Of a stretch of 64,000 nucleotides of DNA, positions 11,248 to 23,900 are shown one piece after another; within the stretch, counting starts at the first letter, position 1, and each line of letters opens with the position of its first letter. Where the stretch lies: the NCBI GenBank assembly GCA_009667805.1, contig CM019064.1, positions 80,578,675 to 80,642,674 of the forward strand, read 5' to 3'. The notes beneath the pieces were generated by a model that worked only from the letters and a program-made list of their open reading frames with translations, had not been told where the DNA came from and did not search any database. Position numbers and translations under genes: made by a program. This DNA is from Leptobrachium leishanense. Its lineage: Eukaryota; Chordata; Amphibia; Anura; Megophryidae.

Positions 11248-12202
11248 TGTAGCGCTCACCCCCGGAGGAGCCGCTGAATAACCCAGGATTGGTCTCACCG
11301 CACTAACAATTCACTGTACACCAGCACACACAGTTATAGATTTTTTCAATGTATTTTACTGTAAGCAATAAATCTCAATAATTACACATGTACTTTAACC
11401 ACGAAAATCAAGCATTCTAGGAAATGAATGACGGTAATATGAAAGCGTAACTATATAGCGTCTAAACCGTTCGTATAATTCTCAGTCCTTTTGGTTCAAA
11501 GTCCCACTTTAGAGATACGTTTTAGTTTAGGTCCTAGGGTACCCGGGTACGAAGTCCGCTGGCCAGAGGATGCATGAATATCTTCGACTAGTCAACGTTG
11601 GGGCCCTGAAAATGTAGCAAGCAAATAAGTGCGCACTGTTAGCAATGTCATAGGCCGGAGGCCTCTCACCCAACCGGCGAAACAGCTTGTCCTGGACCGA
11701 TGTAACCCTGCAGGAAGGTCCCTCGAGAAGATCCATCCTCTCCGCCATCTGGAGCCCGAAGCTGTCGAAGTTCACGCTCCCGATCCGGTTCTCAGCCAGA
11801 AGTCGAATGCCGCCAGCAATCCGCTCCGCCTGCGGCCTCCTTACTCGAGGTCCTTCTCGAACGCACTTGGGACAGGAACAGTTCAGCGTGATATACAGCA
11901 AGTCGATCCGCACTCTCCCCGATAACTCCAGCAATGGATGCCGCCCATTCTCCGCGCTCCAACTGGCAAAGATCCCAGAAAGTACCACACGAGCGACTGC
12001 CTTCTTTCACTGCTTTCTCAGTTCTGCAAACACTCCTCTCACTTCCTGGCACCAGAGAGCTTGCTTCCTTCCCCTCTCCCAAGCGTTTCTGGGGGACGTA
12101 GTCCATAAGTCAATTACAGTCTCTCCCCTTACGTTACACTCTGGCTCCCCCTAGAGGTATAACAGCTGCAGTTCTCCGAGCCAAATAAAACACAGGGCTA
12201 CA
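11248..12202. mobile_element. Solo LTR-like element, TGTAGCGC family, copy 2
   Basis: A 955-bp unit starts TGTAGCGCTCACC and ends GGGCTACA, flanked by a perfect 4-bp duplication AAGG (11244-11247, 12203-12206). It shares long blocks with copy 1, for example CTAGGGTACCCGGGTAC, TCGACTAGTCA and TTGTCCTGGACCGATG. The different flanking 4-mers show two independent insertions. Confidence 0.78.
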
Positions 12203-12206
12203 AAGG

Positions 12207-12556
12207 CAAGAAGCAGATCCAAAATGTTTGGGTCTACTGTTTTCCATTTGTGACTCGCTGATACCGGCCATATTACAACCGAGCTGTTAAGCCAGCAGCT
12301 CAAGTCATAATACTACGGAGCCGCAACAAGATAACACCAGCAGCGCTATGCACCTCTGGTATTATCTGCTCCATGGGGAGCCCCACGAATAAGATCCGAC
12401 AAAGGCGGCGGAGGGATATGGCAGCAGAGGCATACCCCGGGGAACAATGGGAAACATTTGTCCCCAGTGTACCTCTGCCTTCGGCGCAAGGAAGGACGGA
12501 TTGCGCCACTCTCATCACCGAGGGATCTGAGGTGATTATGCGATTATTGAGTGGTT
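12207..12556. other. Non-coding, nothing recognised
   Basis: Moderately GC-rich; the short frames on both strands are unassigned. Confidence 0.35.
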
Positions 12557-12559
12557 TTA

Positions 12560-12880
12560 GGCTGGCGGCACACTAGCAAACATTTTGCGTCCGTTTGATC
12601 GTACTGTTTGCTGTCCGTCGTAGCTTTATAAAGGAGTCAATTAAACACACCGCACGAAGCCCCTGCGCACTTGTTCACAGACGGGCAAAGCATAAAGCCA
12701 CGGACGCAAAAATAACATCAACGTTAAAAAGCTAAACGGACGCAGAAACAACGCTGACATGTATTTTCCTAGGGTGTGGAGACAGACGTTACGGACGCAC
12801 TTTATGCAGTAATCCCAATATCTCCGTGAAAAAGTGCGTCCATAATGGACGCAGTACAGTATGCTCGTGTGCCGGCTGCC
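12560..12880. mobile_element. Harbinger-type MITE
   Basis: Flanked by TTA duplications (12557-12559, 12881-12883). Ends are GGCTGGCGGCACACTAGCA and TGCTCGTGTGCCGGCTGCC. Repeated GGACGC phrases lie inside, as in the other Harbinger-like copies and in the two-gene element at 62799. Confidence 0.85.
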
Positions 12881-12883
12881 TTA

Positions 12884-14290
12884 GGCTTGTGTGTCAAGGG
12901 ATTCCGCTGCAACACAAACACCAGAGTGTGCAAGACATTATTTTTTTTTTCAAAATAAGAGCACAGATTGAGAGTGAGCTGGATGGAATATCTCATTCTC
13001 GATCTGCTGGGGCCACATTAGCGTCTCACATACAAAGTATAGGAGACGCAAACATAGCTTAGCTTGCCTCTCTAATGGAAAAGGATGGCCAGGCTGTGAT
13101 CAGGGCCCTGATTTTATGAAATACCTTTTTAATTATCCAAGTGTTTAGCCATGCCTAAAAATATCTGTATAAAAAAATAAATTCAAATTCAGGCCCATCA
13201 TCACATAATTTTGAAGAGCAAACTTTGAATCTGACAAGTAAACAAAGCGTCTGAGGTTTCCAGAGTAAGACTGTGGAGGTGTCAAACTGAATCTTTAACA
13301 CGTGAACGCATTATAACATTTCCATGGTCAGGGTAGTGTATTAGTGCGCTGCAATCCGGAACCAACGCAAACTGAAATCCCCATGTGAACTAAAGTTGAC
13401 CTCGTGTCACAAACAAAACCTAAATATCCTTTGATTATGCAGTCAAATCCATTTATCAGTGCAGGGACGTTTGACTAACTACAGCAGCTTGTGAAGTATT
13501 CAACACCCTAATTTCTACGTGTTCTAGATTTACAAGCAATTCATTTATTTGGATTTTTTTACACTTGGTTTACATGATATGCCTAACACTTTGAAGGCAT
13601 AATAAATATATTTTTCATAAGGATTCCCCAAAAAACAGCTTATCATTGTATTTTGGCGATTTTAAAGAACATGGATCTGCGTCTTATGGAAATCCCAGAG
13701 TGCTGGCATACCTTTGATTGATTGTATTTAACATTGAAATGAAACTTGTGTGGGGGATGACGGTTCGGTTTAACATGTCAACGGTGAAATGGGGAGCAGA
13801 AATCTTGGAGCGGTTCCCCACTTCTTTTTTTAGGACTAGACCCTTGATATAGCTTTTAAGAGCTCTTGCTAAGACTTGCAAAGCAAATTTGCTACAAATT
13901 GAAAACCTGTCAACTAGAATTTGTGCTGCAAGTTAACGACTTGCCAGTGAAAATTTGCAGCAAGTTTGCAAAACATACAATTTAAATGTGGCACGGGTTT
14001 GTGGCAAGTTATCATTGATATCTGGGTAGATGAAGCAAATTATACCCTTGGAAGCCTTTTTCTTGCAGTGTTGCATGTACAGAGTGTCTAGCGCAACTCG
14101 CACTACAATTAATCAGCAGAAGAATGATTGGGCCTGGCCTGGCAAGCTGTGATCCACAATCCCTGTATGGTAGTAACACAGGGGTCCATTGTCTTCTCTG
14201 TTTTTGCCAGTGTTCCCCTGCTCATTTCAGAGTCTCAACCTCCTGTTCTACTGTTTGACCCTCCAGTTTCTGACTTTATGTGCTACAACC
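12884..14290. other. Non-coding, no supported gene
   Basis: Mostly AT-rich unique sequence. At 13850-14010 short phrases with TTGCARCAAGTT and its complement recur, suggesting an old hairpin repeat. I can support no exon. Confidence 0.35.
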
Positions 14291-14580
14291 TGTTGAGGTG
14301 GTTGGGTCAGACTCTGTACAGGCTTTTAAACAATGGCTGGATGATTTTGTGCAAAAAAACAGAATATTAAGGGTTATAATATTTAATATTGGGCTGCTTG
14401 ATCCAAGGAGAAATGTGACGCCATTCTGGGGTGAAGAAGGAATTTTTCCCCAGTATGTTTCATATTGGTGAGTGCTTCAGACTGTTTTTTTGCCTTCTTT
14501 TGGATCAGTAGTAGGTGTTGTGTGAAAGGCTGAACTCGATGGACGCACGTCTTTTTTTCAGCCTATGTAACAATGTAACC
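14290..14580 (+). mobile_element. CR1-like LINE 3' tail
   Basis: The end reads GCTGAACTCGATGGACGCA, then TCTTTTTTTCAGCCTATGTAAC. This is the widespread vertebrate CR1-like 3' tail. Upstream, a 3' UTR phrase with GAAGGAATTTTTCCCC is also typical. Only about 0.3 kb remains. Confidence 0.65.
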
Positions 14581-14898
14581 CATGTGAAGGCGGCTAGGTG
14601 CGAAATTGGAATCTGATTTTAATGTTCTGACGCTTGGTCACAGTATCACTGCTGCCCTCTGCTGGTGAACTTCAGCAGTCAAATTATGTTGAGAGAATCA
14701 TTTTGTTTTGAACGAACTGCCACAACTGCTTCCTGGGAAAAATTGTTCTCTGGAATAGGAATGAATGAAACAGTTGATAATGTCCCCCGTATAGAGCAAT
14801 ACAAAGTGTCTTTGTTGTACACACTCCGGTCCACACCCATAAGATAAATTCGGAGAAGCTCGTTGTTAGATCTGAAATTATTTGAGGATTCCGATGAG

Positions 14899-16573
14899 CA
14901 GTGGCGTCACTAGGGTCGGTGTCACCCGGTGCGGTAATTTATGGTGTCACCCCCCCCCCCGAGTTTTTCAGATTTTTTTTTTTAACTACTCTTACTCCTA
15001 AATCAGTACTCCCATATAACACTGAATGCTCATACACACAGCGCACATTACTGTGAGGTTTATTGCTGTGGAGCTCTCTCATATGCTCACACAACTTTTT
15101 GCCAACTGCCAGCAAGTGCGTTGCCTGTTCGAAGGCAGTGAAAGCACACATGGATATATATTGCCCCCAGCAGCTCTGGATATATATTGCCCCCAGCAGC
15201 TCACCCATGGATATATATTGCCCCAGCTCACATATGGATATATTGCGCCTCAGCTCACATATGGATATATTGCGCCTCAGCTCACACATGGATATATTGC
15301 CCCAGACCAGCTCACACATGGATATATTGTCCCAGACCAGCTCACACATGGATATATTGTCCCAGACCAGCTCACACATGGATATATTGCCCCAGACCAG
15401 CTCACACATGGATATATTGCCCCAGACCAGCTCACACATGGATATATTGCCCCAGACCAGCTCACACATGGATATTGCCCCAGCTCTCATGGATATTGCC
15501 CCCAGCACACATGGATATGCCCCCAGCTCCTCTCATGGATATTGCCCCAGCTCCTCTCATGTATATACTGCCCCAGCTGCTCTCATTGATAATGCTCCAG
15601 CTGCTCTCATGGATTTGCCCCAGCTCATGGATATACTGCCCCAGCAGCTCATGGATATACTGCCCCAGCAGCTCATGGATATACTGCCCCAGCAGCTCAT
15701 GGATATACTGCCCCAGCAGCTCATGGATATACTGCCCCAGCAGCTCATGGATATCTGCCCCAGCAGCTCATGGATATGCCCCCAGCTCCTCATGGATATG
15801 CCCCCAGCTCCTCATGGATATGCCCCCAGCTCCTCATGGATATGCCCCAGCACCTCATGGATATGCCCCAGCACCTCATGGATTTGCCCCAGCAGCTTAT
15901 GGATTTGCCCCAGCTCCTCATGGATATGCCCCAGCAGCTCATGGATTTGCCCCAGCACCTCATGGATTTGCTCCAGGCCCCCATGGATTTGCCCCAGCTC
16001 CTCATGGATATGCCCCAGCACCTCATGGATTTGCCCCAGCAGCTTATGGATTTGCCCCAGCTCCTCATGGATATGCCCCAGCAGCTCATGGATTTGCCCC
16101 AGCAGCTCATGGATTTGCCCCAGCAGGTTATGGATTTGCCCCAGCTCCTCATGGATTTGCCCCAGCAGGTTATGGATTTGCCCCAGCAGGTTATGGATTT
16201 GCCCCAGGCCCCCATGGATTTGCCCCAGCTCCTCATGGATTTGCCCCAGCTCACCTCCTGGTCCTGGTCCCAGCACATGGATAGCGGCCCAGGCAGCACC
16301 TCTCCGCCGCGTTTTTCGCTCCTTCTGAGCGTCCGGCGGCGCGCAGCTTGGGCGCTCGTCTGGGGGAGCCACGTGACCAGCCGCGATTGGCTGGTGACGT
16401 ATTTCCTCCAGGCGAGCGCCGAAGCTGCGTGCTTCGGACGCTCGCACGGAGCGAATACGCGGCGGTGGCGGGCGGTGGGTGAGACACCCGCCCTTAGGGT
16501 GACGGTGTCACCCTAAAGGCGGGTGTCACCTGGTGTGGGCCGCACCCACCGCCCCCACGTTACGACGCCACTG
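14899..16573. mobile_element. Non-autonomous hAT element filled by a minisatellite (hAT-1)
   Basis: A 1675-bp element starts CAGTGGCGTC and ends GACGCCACTG, flanked by a perfect 8-bp duplication CCGATGAG (14891-14898, 16574-16581), the hallmark of hAT insertion. Beyond the first 10 bp, both ends carry GGTGTCACC and GTGCGG blocks in inverted order. At 15020-15145 it holds the phrases (TTTATTGCTGTGGA, CAGCAAGTGCG, GAAGGCAGTG) shared with the other hAT elements here. Most of the rest is a tandem array, then a GC-rich block at 16310-16430 with CCACGTGACC. No transposase is encoded. Confidence 0.92.
15150..16260 (+). repeat. Composite minisatellite of 30-, 24- and 21-bp units
   Basis: All units derive from a core CATGGATATNNGCCCCAG. 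The 30-bp form (with AGACCAGCTCACA) occupies 15281-15470, the 24-bp form (ATACTGCCCCAGCAGCTC) 15624-15765, and the 21-bp form 15766-16255, with degenerate units before 15280 and between blocks. All three periods are multiples of three, so frames of over 400 codons are open on the + strand; they encode only repeats and are not genes. Confidence 0.95.
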
Positions 16574-16581
16574 CCGATGAG

Positions 16582-16921
16582 ATTGTAGCACAAAACACTT
16601 GATTTTTTTATAAAGTTTCTGTGCCAGGTGGGCTTAATGGCCATTTAGGTTAAATAAAACCAACTCTTTTTGTTTCAACATGAACATATGGAGATTGTAA
16701 TGCAGATGAGTAGGTTTTTTTGATATGATATATACATGAAGTGGGGCTTGATACTCAGGGTTCACGCTGCCTCCCTGTAAGTAATACAGCACAAGAACGC
16801 TTTTATGTACATTTGTCTGTTTTCTGTATTTTCTGCTGCTGTCCCCTCCGTGTTTTCATTTTATCTCAAAGGGGAATTGTGTGTTGAGGGTATCGCAGGA
16901 CGCTGTGTGGTGACATTTGGG
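16582..16921. other. Non-coding, nothing recognised
   Basis: Spacer between the hAT-1 target duplication and that of the next retroposon. Confidence 0.4.
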
Positions 16922-16936
16922 TAGGAGTCACCTTGT

Positions 16937-18699
16937 TTTTTTTTTTTTTTTTGTATTTCAAAATTTTTATTTTATAACATTGTCATCAATACAACTAACA
17001 GTAAACGGCCGCGCAGGGCCACAGCAGGCTAGTCAGCAGAAAATCAACGCAGATAAACATCCCCAAATAGGGGGGTCTCATCAAAATAAAAATAAAAAAT
17101 TAGTTTGTCAGCAGGAAACATTGCCTCATCACAAGGAATTATGTTCACAACGCTATCAAAAAGATGGTAATCCAAATAACAGAGAGGGGAAAGAAAAAAA
17201 AAAAAAAGGGGGGGTGGGGGGGGTGAAAAATGGCAAAGGCCATTGCCGTGACGCTCCTGGCACGCTCCTGAAGGAGGCCATGGAGGGATAATGTCACGGG
17301 GCCTAGGACCCTAAGGGCCAATCATAACGCAAAGTCATGGTGGCACGCCTCAGGCATCCCAGTAATGCCAGAGAGAGAAAAAAAAAAAAAAAAAGGGGGG
17401 GGAGGGGGGTGGGGGGAGTGGATACACCATCTTCTGCAGTGCAAGCCTTTGGGGAATAACATGAGAGAGAGAAAGAAGAAAAAGAAAGAAGAAAAAAAAG
17501 AAAAGAAATTAATTAAATAAACATCCCCAGATAGGGGGGTCTCATCAGATAATAATACACATATATAAGGGTATCACCGCTAGATCACAAAAAGTAAAAA
17601 TAAAGAACTCAGTCCGCAGTATGCTTCATAAAGGGGTAAACTCACAAAACGACAAAATAATTCGCGTGCACAGCATTAAAAGGGAACATCAAGAACCTGG
17701 GACAGAGGACAGTCCAGTGGGGTGGGTTACCGGGCCAGACAGGCAGACATCCGTCGAAAGGCAGACCCCTTCAGCCTGTATCTCGCCACAAAGTGGAGCC
17801 ATGCGCCCCATCGGCTCCAAACTGTCCGCAAAATGCCCTCTGCCTAAGAGGGACCGAGGCCCCCGGTGCAACGCAAGGGAGGCCCTGCAAAACACTAGAG
17901 CCCTCAATCTCACAACAGGGACGGCGGGCTTCTTCCTTCCTCGAAACCTCCATCACCCCTCCAGCCACAACTCTCTGCCGGGAGGATCCTAGCCGCATGG
18001 CGGCGGACAATCCACGGACGGCGGACTGCGTCATCTCCGCCGACCGAGAAGGAGCCACAAAGATCGCTGCAGTTATCACCGGGTCGTCCATCACCCCACA
18101 ATCGGCTGGCTCCTCTTCTTCTGGAAGGTAAGGGACGTCATTTTCTTCATCCAGACCGCTCAATTCCGCACCGCAGAACCCGTCAGCCATCTTAAAATCG
18201 CCAGGTATCTACCATCTCAGCCGCTGGTCTCGCAGGCCTAGGCCGCAGGTCCAACATCCGCAGGCGTCCACCGCTCCCGGTACAACTCCCCGACGCAGCC
18301 GCAGTAGGCAAGCAGGCCGCAGCCGCACTGGATCCCGAGGTGGCCTCCGTCCTCTCCGTCTCTCTCTCGTTCGTCGCCTCCCTGCAGCTTCGCAGCGAGG
18401 CCATCAGCCGGCGCCACACACCCCTCGTAACCGGGGCTGCATCATCTTCCTCCGCCAGGATGCGCAGACAGGCATCCAGGCCCGAGATCATGGCTGAGTC
18501 ACCCCGATCACGGGCAGGTGAGCTGCTCTTCCATCTCTCTTCAGATCCGGTCGCCGCCACTGCAGGACAGTCAGCCGGGTCGGCCAGGAGACGAGGGCCC
18601 TCCATCTCCATAGCCCCCCGCATAAGGTTGTCCTGGGGCAGGGCAGTTCGTGCAGCAGAGCCAGGTATGTAGGCCACAAGATGGCCGCCAGCACCACGC
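16937..18699 (-). mobile_element. Retroposed element of unknown family with 15-bp target duplication
   Basis: The direct repeat TAGGAGTCACCTTGT occurs at 16922-16936 and 18700-18714. Immediately inside the left copy is a T run, so on the reverse strand the element ends in poly(A). This is target-primed reverse transcription, as made by L1. The 5' part (18690-17770, reverse) is GC-rich and open in two overlapping frames (161 codons at 18677-18192; 139 codons at 18190-17771) without recognisable domains. The 3' part is A/G-rich and holds a duplicated block, ATAAACATCCCCA near 17050 and 17520. It could be a non-autonomous L1-mobilised element or a retrocopy of a non-coding transcript. Confidence 0.75.
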
Positions 18700-18776
18700 T
18701 AGGAGTCACCTTGTGCAGTTGCCTTGGCGTGGCAAAACAACAAAAGGACAAGCTGCACAGTAAAGCTTTTTGAATT

Positions 18777-20389
18777 TATTTATTTATTCTCCCCCCCCCC
18801 CCAGGTTTAGGGATAAGTACAACAGAAGCTAATAAAGATTCCGTGGGAAGAGGGGCGCCCTCCCTAGCTCCATTAAACAGTCGGCACAGAAAAGGGCTCA
18901 ATGTGGAGAAAAAGGCCTTATAATATCGGTACATATAGCCATCTGGGCCGGGGGCCTTGTGAGGTTGCATGAGGCCAAACGCACTTCCTATCTCCTCCAC
19001 CGTAATGGGGGAGGCCAAGGCAGCAGCCTGGCTGTCCTTCAAATCGGGGAGTGGGAGACAATGCAGGTACAATTCAATGTTGTGCAATAACGGGGTATTC
19101 TGCATAGTGTGTGAAGGGGAGTGTCGATAAAGATATGCGAAGTAAGCGGTAAATGTGGCCCTAACAGTCTCCGGGGTGTAATGCACTACATTTCGTTTAT
19201 CTCTTATTAAGGGAATCAACGTGCTAGGGCATCTAGGGTGCAACATTCGAGCCAGGGGTGTGTCTGGTTTATTCGCCCGCTCGTAATACCGTCTCCGGGA
19301 CCATAGTAACGAGCGGCCCACGTCGTTCAGAAATAGGCTATTAAGTTCCTATCGGATACGTGTAGGCTGGGAGAAGGTATCCTCGGTCGGTGAGCGTTTG
19401 TGGAGGAGTTTGAGGCGACGCAGTTGGGCCTGAAGGGTAACTATGGAGTGGAGCTTCTGCCATTTATGAAAGGATGCCTGGCTGAGTAAAACACCTGTGA
19501 TCACCGCCTTATGGGCGTTCCAGAGAGTGTGGACGGATGTCTCAGGGGTATCATTCAGGAGAAAGTAAGATTCTAGAGCGGATTGCACTTCTTCCCAAAC
19601 CCCCGGTTACGTTAGTAGAAGGGGTTCAAGTCGCCACTGCCCACCCCCACACTGAGTCAGGGGCTGTAGGTGCAGGAGCAAGTCCGCATGGTCGGACCAC
19701 GTAATGGAGCCAATGGAGGATCTGGTGATCTCTGGGCCCCAATTAGAGTTAACAAGAAAATAGTCTATTCTAAAATAGCTGGAGTGTACCGGGAATAAAA
19801 GGAATAGTCCTTAACTGTAGGGTGGTGCATGCGCCATATATCCACTTACCCCTGAGAGCGGACAAATGCATGATATTGGCGGTCTTGGGACGTCAGGGGG
19901 GCATAGGGGAATATAGTAGGGAACCGGAGGAGCGATCCAGAGGGGGGTACAGGGTTGCATTAAAGTCCCCCCCAATACAACCTGTCCCTTCGCATGGAGG
20001 GCAAGAAAGGTATTGAAAGCAGTCCAGAACTCTGAGTCTGGGGCATTAGGAGCGTAGACCAGCACTAGGGTGTACCATTGTGTGGAGCAATGGCCCTGCA
20101 CTAGGACATAGCGGCCCATGGCATCAGACTGGACACTGGTCACCTGTATAGGGCAGGAGTTATGAAGTATAACCGCCACACCATTCCTCTTCGGGACCGC
20201 ACATGAGGCGTACACTCTGGAGTATGAGGGATCAGCCAGGCGGAAAGACACTGCGGAGGAGATCCTTGTTTCCTGAAGCATAGCGACAGCCACTGATTTC
20301 CGCTTAAGATCGTAAAACATTAGCCACCGCTTACGAGAGGAATTTAGTCCCTTCACATTTAGGGACAAGAACTTAACATCAGGGGCCAT
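18777..20389 (-). pseudogene. L1-B ORF2 remnant (endonuclease plus start of RT)
   Basis: From 20389 downward the frame opens as an L1 ORF2: SLNVKGLNSS near residue 8, then MLQETR with the endonuclease catalytic Glu, then VLGGTLMQP where an intact copy has GGDFN, so the Asp and Asn are lost. After frameshifts, pieces at 19588-19349 and 19321-18777 continue into the pre-RT and RT region with PGPDGYMYRYYKAF and SVVLIPKPG. It is broken by at least two frameshifts and ends before the YADD box. It cannot make a working protein. Confidence 0.8.
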
Positions 20390-20965
20390 CAGTATAAACC
20401 AGTGAATTTAGCGCAATCCATCTCTCTAGAGCATACACCCAGTGGTGTATTTTGGCCCAGGCCTAGGGCGGCACTTTCCAGGGGGCGGCGGCCCGCACTG
20501 AGTAGCCCCACCCCTAAAAAAAAAATTTTTTTTTTTTTTTACTTTTGCAAAGTATTTTACCAGGAAGGATACATTGAGATTTCACAAATTTTCAAGTATG
20601 TCCTGGGTAGGCAAGGCCTAGGCTTTCACTTTCCAGGGGGCAGCAAAAACCTCACCACTAAATGGGTTACTCACAGAGCCCCGAAATGATGCCAACTTTT
20701 TTTTTTTTGTAAATAATATTTTATTGAGTTTTTGAGACAGGTAAATAAGTCATTTGACCACGCAGGGTCGCATAGTGATAGTCATATTACAACAAAAGAA
20801 ATGTGTTCATAGAGCTTAAATAGGCAATTTTTCAAAAAAGACTAACTCAGAATGAACAAGTTCGATCCACACATTACCTTGACTAATCCGAAAAACAGTG
20901 AATATTAAAAAAAAATAAAGGATAATGGAACTAATAAGAAATATGAAATAAGGGGGGGGTCAGGT

Positions 20966-23900
20966 TCAGGGAGGGGTGGTAGAGGGTTCCAACTGAGAAA
21001 GGGTAGGGCTGAGACGGTTAAGAAAGGCAGTGGTGGTCGTGATTGTGTCCCATTGGGACCAAATTTGTGAGTAGCGGGGTAGTTGGTCAGTGGTAGATAA
21101 GTGGAGACGTTCCACGACTCTCAGCTCTTCCATCTTTATGAACCATATTTGAATAGTGGGTGGGGTATTCCGTTTCCAGTATAAGGGAATCAGGCTCTTA
21201 GCGACATTCAAGATGCGGGGCAACAGGGAGTTCCTGTACGTCGCCACAGACATTGAGGTATGGTGTAGCAACATAGTTGCTGGTGTGAAAGGCGGGGGGT
21301 AACCAAGGAGAACCCTCGCGATGGAATGAAGGCTCGACCAGTAAGGGCGAATCAGGGGACATTCCCACCACAGATGCAGAACAGAGCCCAGGGCATTAAA
21401 GCATCTCCAGCAGTCGGGAGAGGCTGCCGGGGAGATAGCATGTAATCTGAGAGGAGTGTAGTACCATAGTGAAAGCAATTTATACGCGGTTTCTTGGGCT
21501 CCGCTGGCTATGGAACACCGGTGGGTCATTTCACATATGCCCATCCATTGCTCATCAGTGAAGGTACAGTCTAGCATCGTTTCCCATTTACCCATAAATG
21601 GGGGTGGGACCGTGGCGGCCGCCTCTCTAATCAGGGAGTACATGAAAGACACCCCGTGAGCCAGGTGGGTGGGTGATGCGCATCTGCTTTCTAGAGGAGT
21701 GAAGGGGCGTCGCAGCATGTGCTGTCGCGGGGCGTTTCGAAGGCATTCAGTGACCTGGCGAAATTTAAGTTGGTGCAAAAACGTCGGCGGGCTGTCTCCC
21801 AATAGGGCGTATAGGGGTAGCGGGCCCTTATTGGTCAGAAAGTGGTGTACCCTAGGGACAGGGACAGGGATGAGTGATATTAATGCCCTCGGGCCCATGT
21901 GAGACAAGAACCCGTCTCCATACGTGATTGGTGTCATTGGGGAGGGATGAGACGTGAGGTTAGACTGAGTTGTCACTCGGTGCCAACATTGCAAAGTAAT
22001 TCGCGTGTACGGAGAAGACCGAGTCAGGCGAAGGCCCACCGATCTGGGTACCCACGGCAAAATTGCCAGCGGCACTTCCAGCAGAGCCTGCTCCGCCGAC
22101 TTCCATCTCCTCCGTACCCCCTCCCCCGACCACTCAACAGCCCGCAGTAGGTGGCAGGAGACGTAATAACGATAGAAATCTGGGGCACCCAGTCCACCTT
22201 GATTCCTAGCCCGTGTCAGTATGTCAAATCTAATGCTCGGGCGTGCCCGTCTCCAGATGTAAGAGGACAGGAGAGAGCGGAGGGAAGCAAAGAAAGAGCG
22301 GGGGACAGCGATGGGGAGTGTTTGGAACAGGTACAAGAATCGCGGCAGAATATTCATTTTAATAACGGAAACCCTCCCCAACCAGGATATGTGCGAAAGA
22401 TCCCACGCCTTGAGGTCTCTGCGGACAGCCGACAGCAGTGGAGTGAAGTTGAGGTCAAATAACCGGGTACTGTCTGCAGTCAGCCAAACCCCCAAGTATT
22501 TCAGTCGGGAGCCCGCCCATTTAAAGGGGAGGGTAGGGCGCATAGCAATCACCCGGTGAGAGGGGACCGAGATATTTAGTATGGAAGACTTCGTAAAGTT
22601 TATTTTAAGGTTAGCTAAAGTATAATATTCCTCGAATGCTGCTAAGATGTTAGGCAGCGAAATTAGCGGGTTGGAGACAAAAAAGAGGAGGTCGTCAGCA
22701 TACGCGGCGACCTTGTGAGGTTCTCGTCCCAGGGAGACACCGGAGATATCCGGGTGCTGGCGGACTGCCTCCAGAAACGGTTCCAGGGACAATACAAAGA
22801 GCAAGGGTGATAGGGGACAGCCCTGACGCGTACCATTGCAAATGGGAAAACTGTCTGTGAAAATGCCGTTTACACATACCCTAGCCGAAGGGCCCTTATA
22901 CAGCGCCTCAATCCAAGAACATAGGGAAGGTCCCAACCCAAGGTGGCGGAGCGTAGCAAAAAGAAAATCCCACCCCACCCTGTCGAACGCTTTCTCCGCG
23001 TCCGTCGACAGGAGCAAAAGACCACCCGAGACTCTAGGTGCAGCATGTATAAGATGTAGGGCGCGGATCGTATTATCTCTCGCCTCTCTGTGCGGTACAA
23101 ATCCCACTTGGTCCAAGTGAATCAAAGATGGGATATGTGCATTTAGGCGGGACGCTAAAATTTTTGCAAATAATTTGACGTCACAGTTTAAGAGGGATAT
23201 AGGTCTGTAACTCGCGCAATGTTCTTTGTCTTTCCCCTCTTTGGGTATCAGGACTATGTTGGCCATCAGAGATTGCGGAGGCAACAGCTTCGCACCCGAG
23301 AGTGAATTGAATGCACAGAGAAAATGAGGGGATAGGATGTCAGCAAATTGTTTATAATAATGAGTCGGGAAACCGTCAGGCCCCGGGCATTTACCCGAAG
23401 GTGTCGATTTGATGGCCAGGTGTAATTCCTCGTTGGTGAGGGGCTCGTCCAAGAGTTCCGCCGCTGACGGCGTGACCTTCCGTGTAAGGAAGCGGGTGAG
23501 ATACCTGTCAATGTCTAACCTGAGCTGTGAGCGGGCCGCTTCCGATGGGGAGCCAGGGACGGCATATAGGGATTTATAATAGTCTGTAATAGATTGCAGG
23601 ATATGTTGGGGTAAGTGCTGTAAATCACCCTTCTTGTTTCTAATACTAGGGATATAGGTAGCAGATCGCCTTTTAGCCAGCTGCCGGGCCAGGAGGCGTC
23701 CGCATTTGTTGCCATTTACATGAAAGTACGCTTGGGATCTTCTCAGGTCCCTATGGTGTTTAGTATGCATTATGTCAGCTAGGGAGCGTCGTAATTCCGT
23801 CAGCGAGGAAAGAAGAGTCGCCTCTCCCGTGCGTTTGTGTTGGAGCTCCGTCTCGTCAATTTTACTGAGTAGGTCCTGGATTTCAGCCTCCCTGCGTTTT

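Noticed and set aside
11527..12154. Open frames of about 150 codons on both strands
   Set aside because: They fall in an LTR-like repeat, are mutually overlapping, and the parallel frames in copy 1 (7904-8437) are not conserved in start or length.
15026..16516. Open frames of up to 421 codons with Pro/Trp/Met-rich repeats
   Set aside because: They lie wholly within the hAT-1 minisatellite and are open in all three + frames and on the reverse strand as well.
17689..18677. Host protein-coding exons in the GC-rich frames on both strands
   Set aside because: The segment lies inside a retroposon bounded by a 15-bp duplication, no domain is recognisable, and the frames overlap on both strands, as expected from GC-rich sequence.
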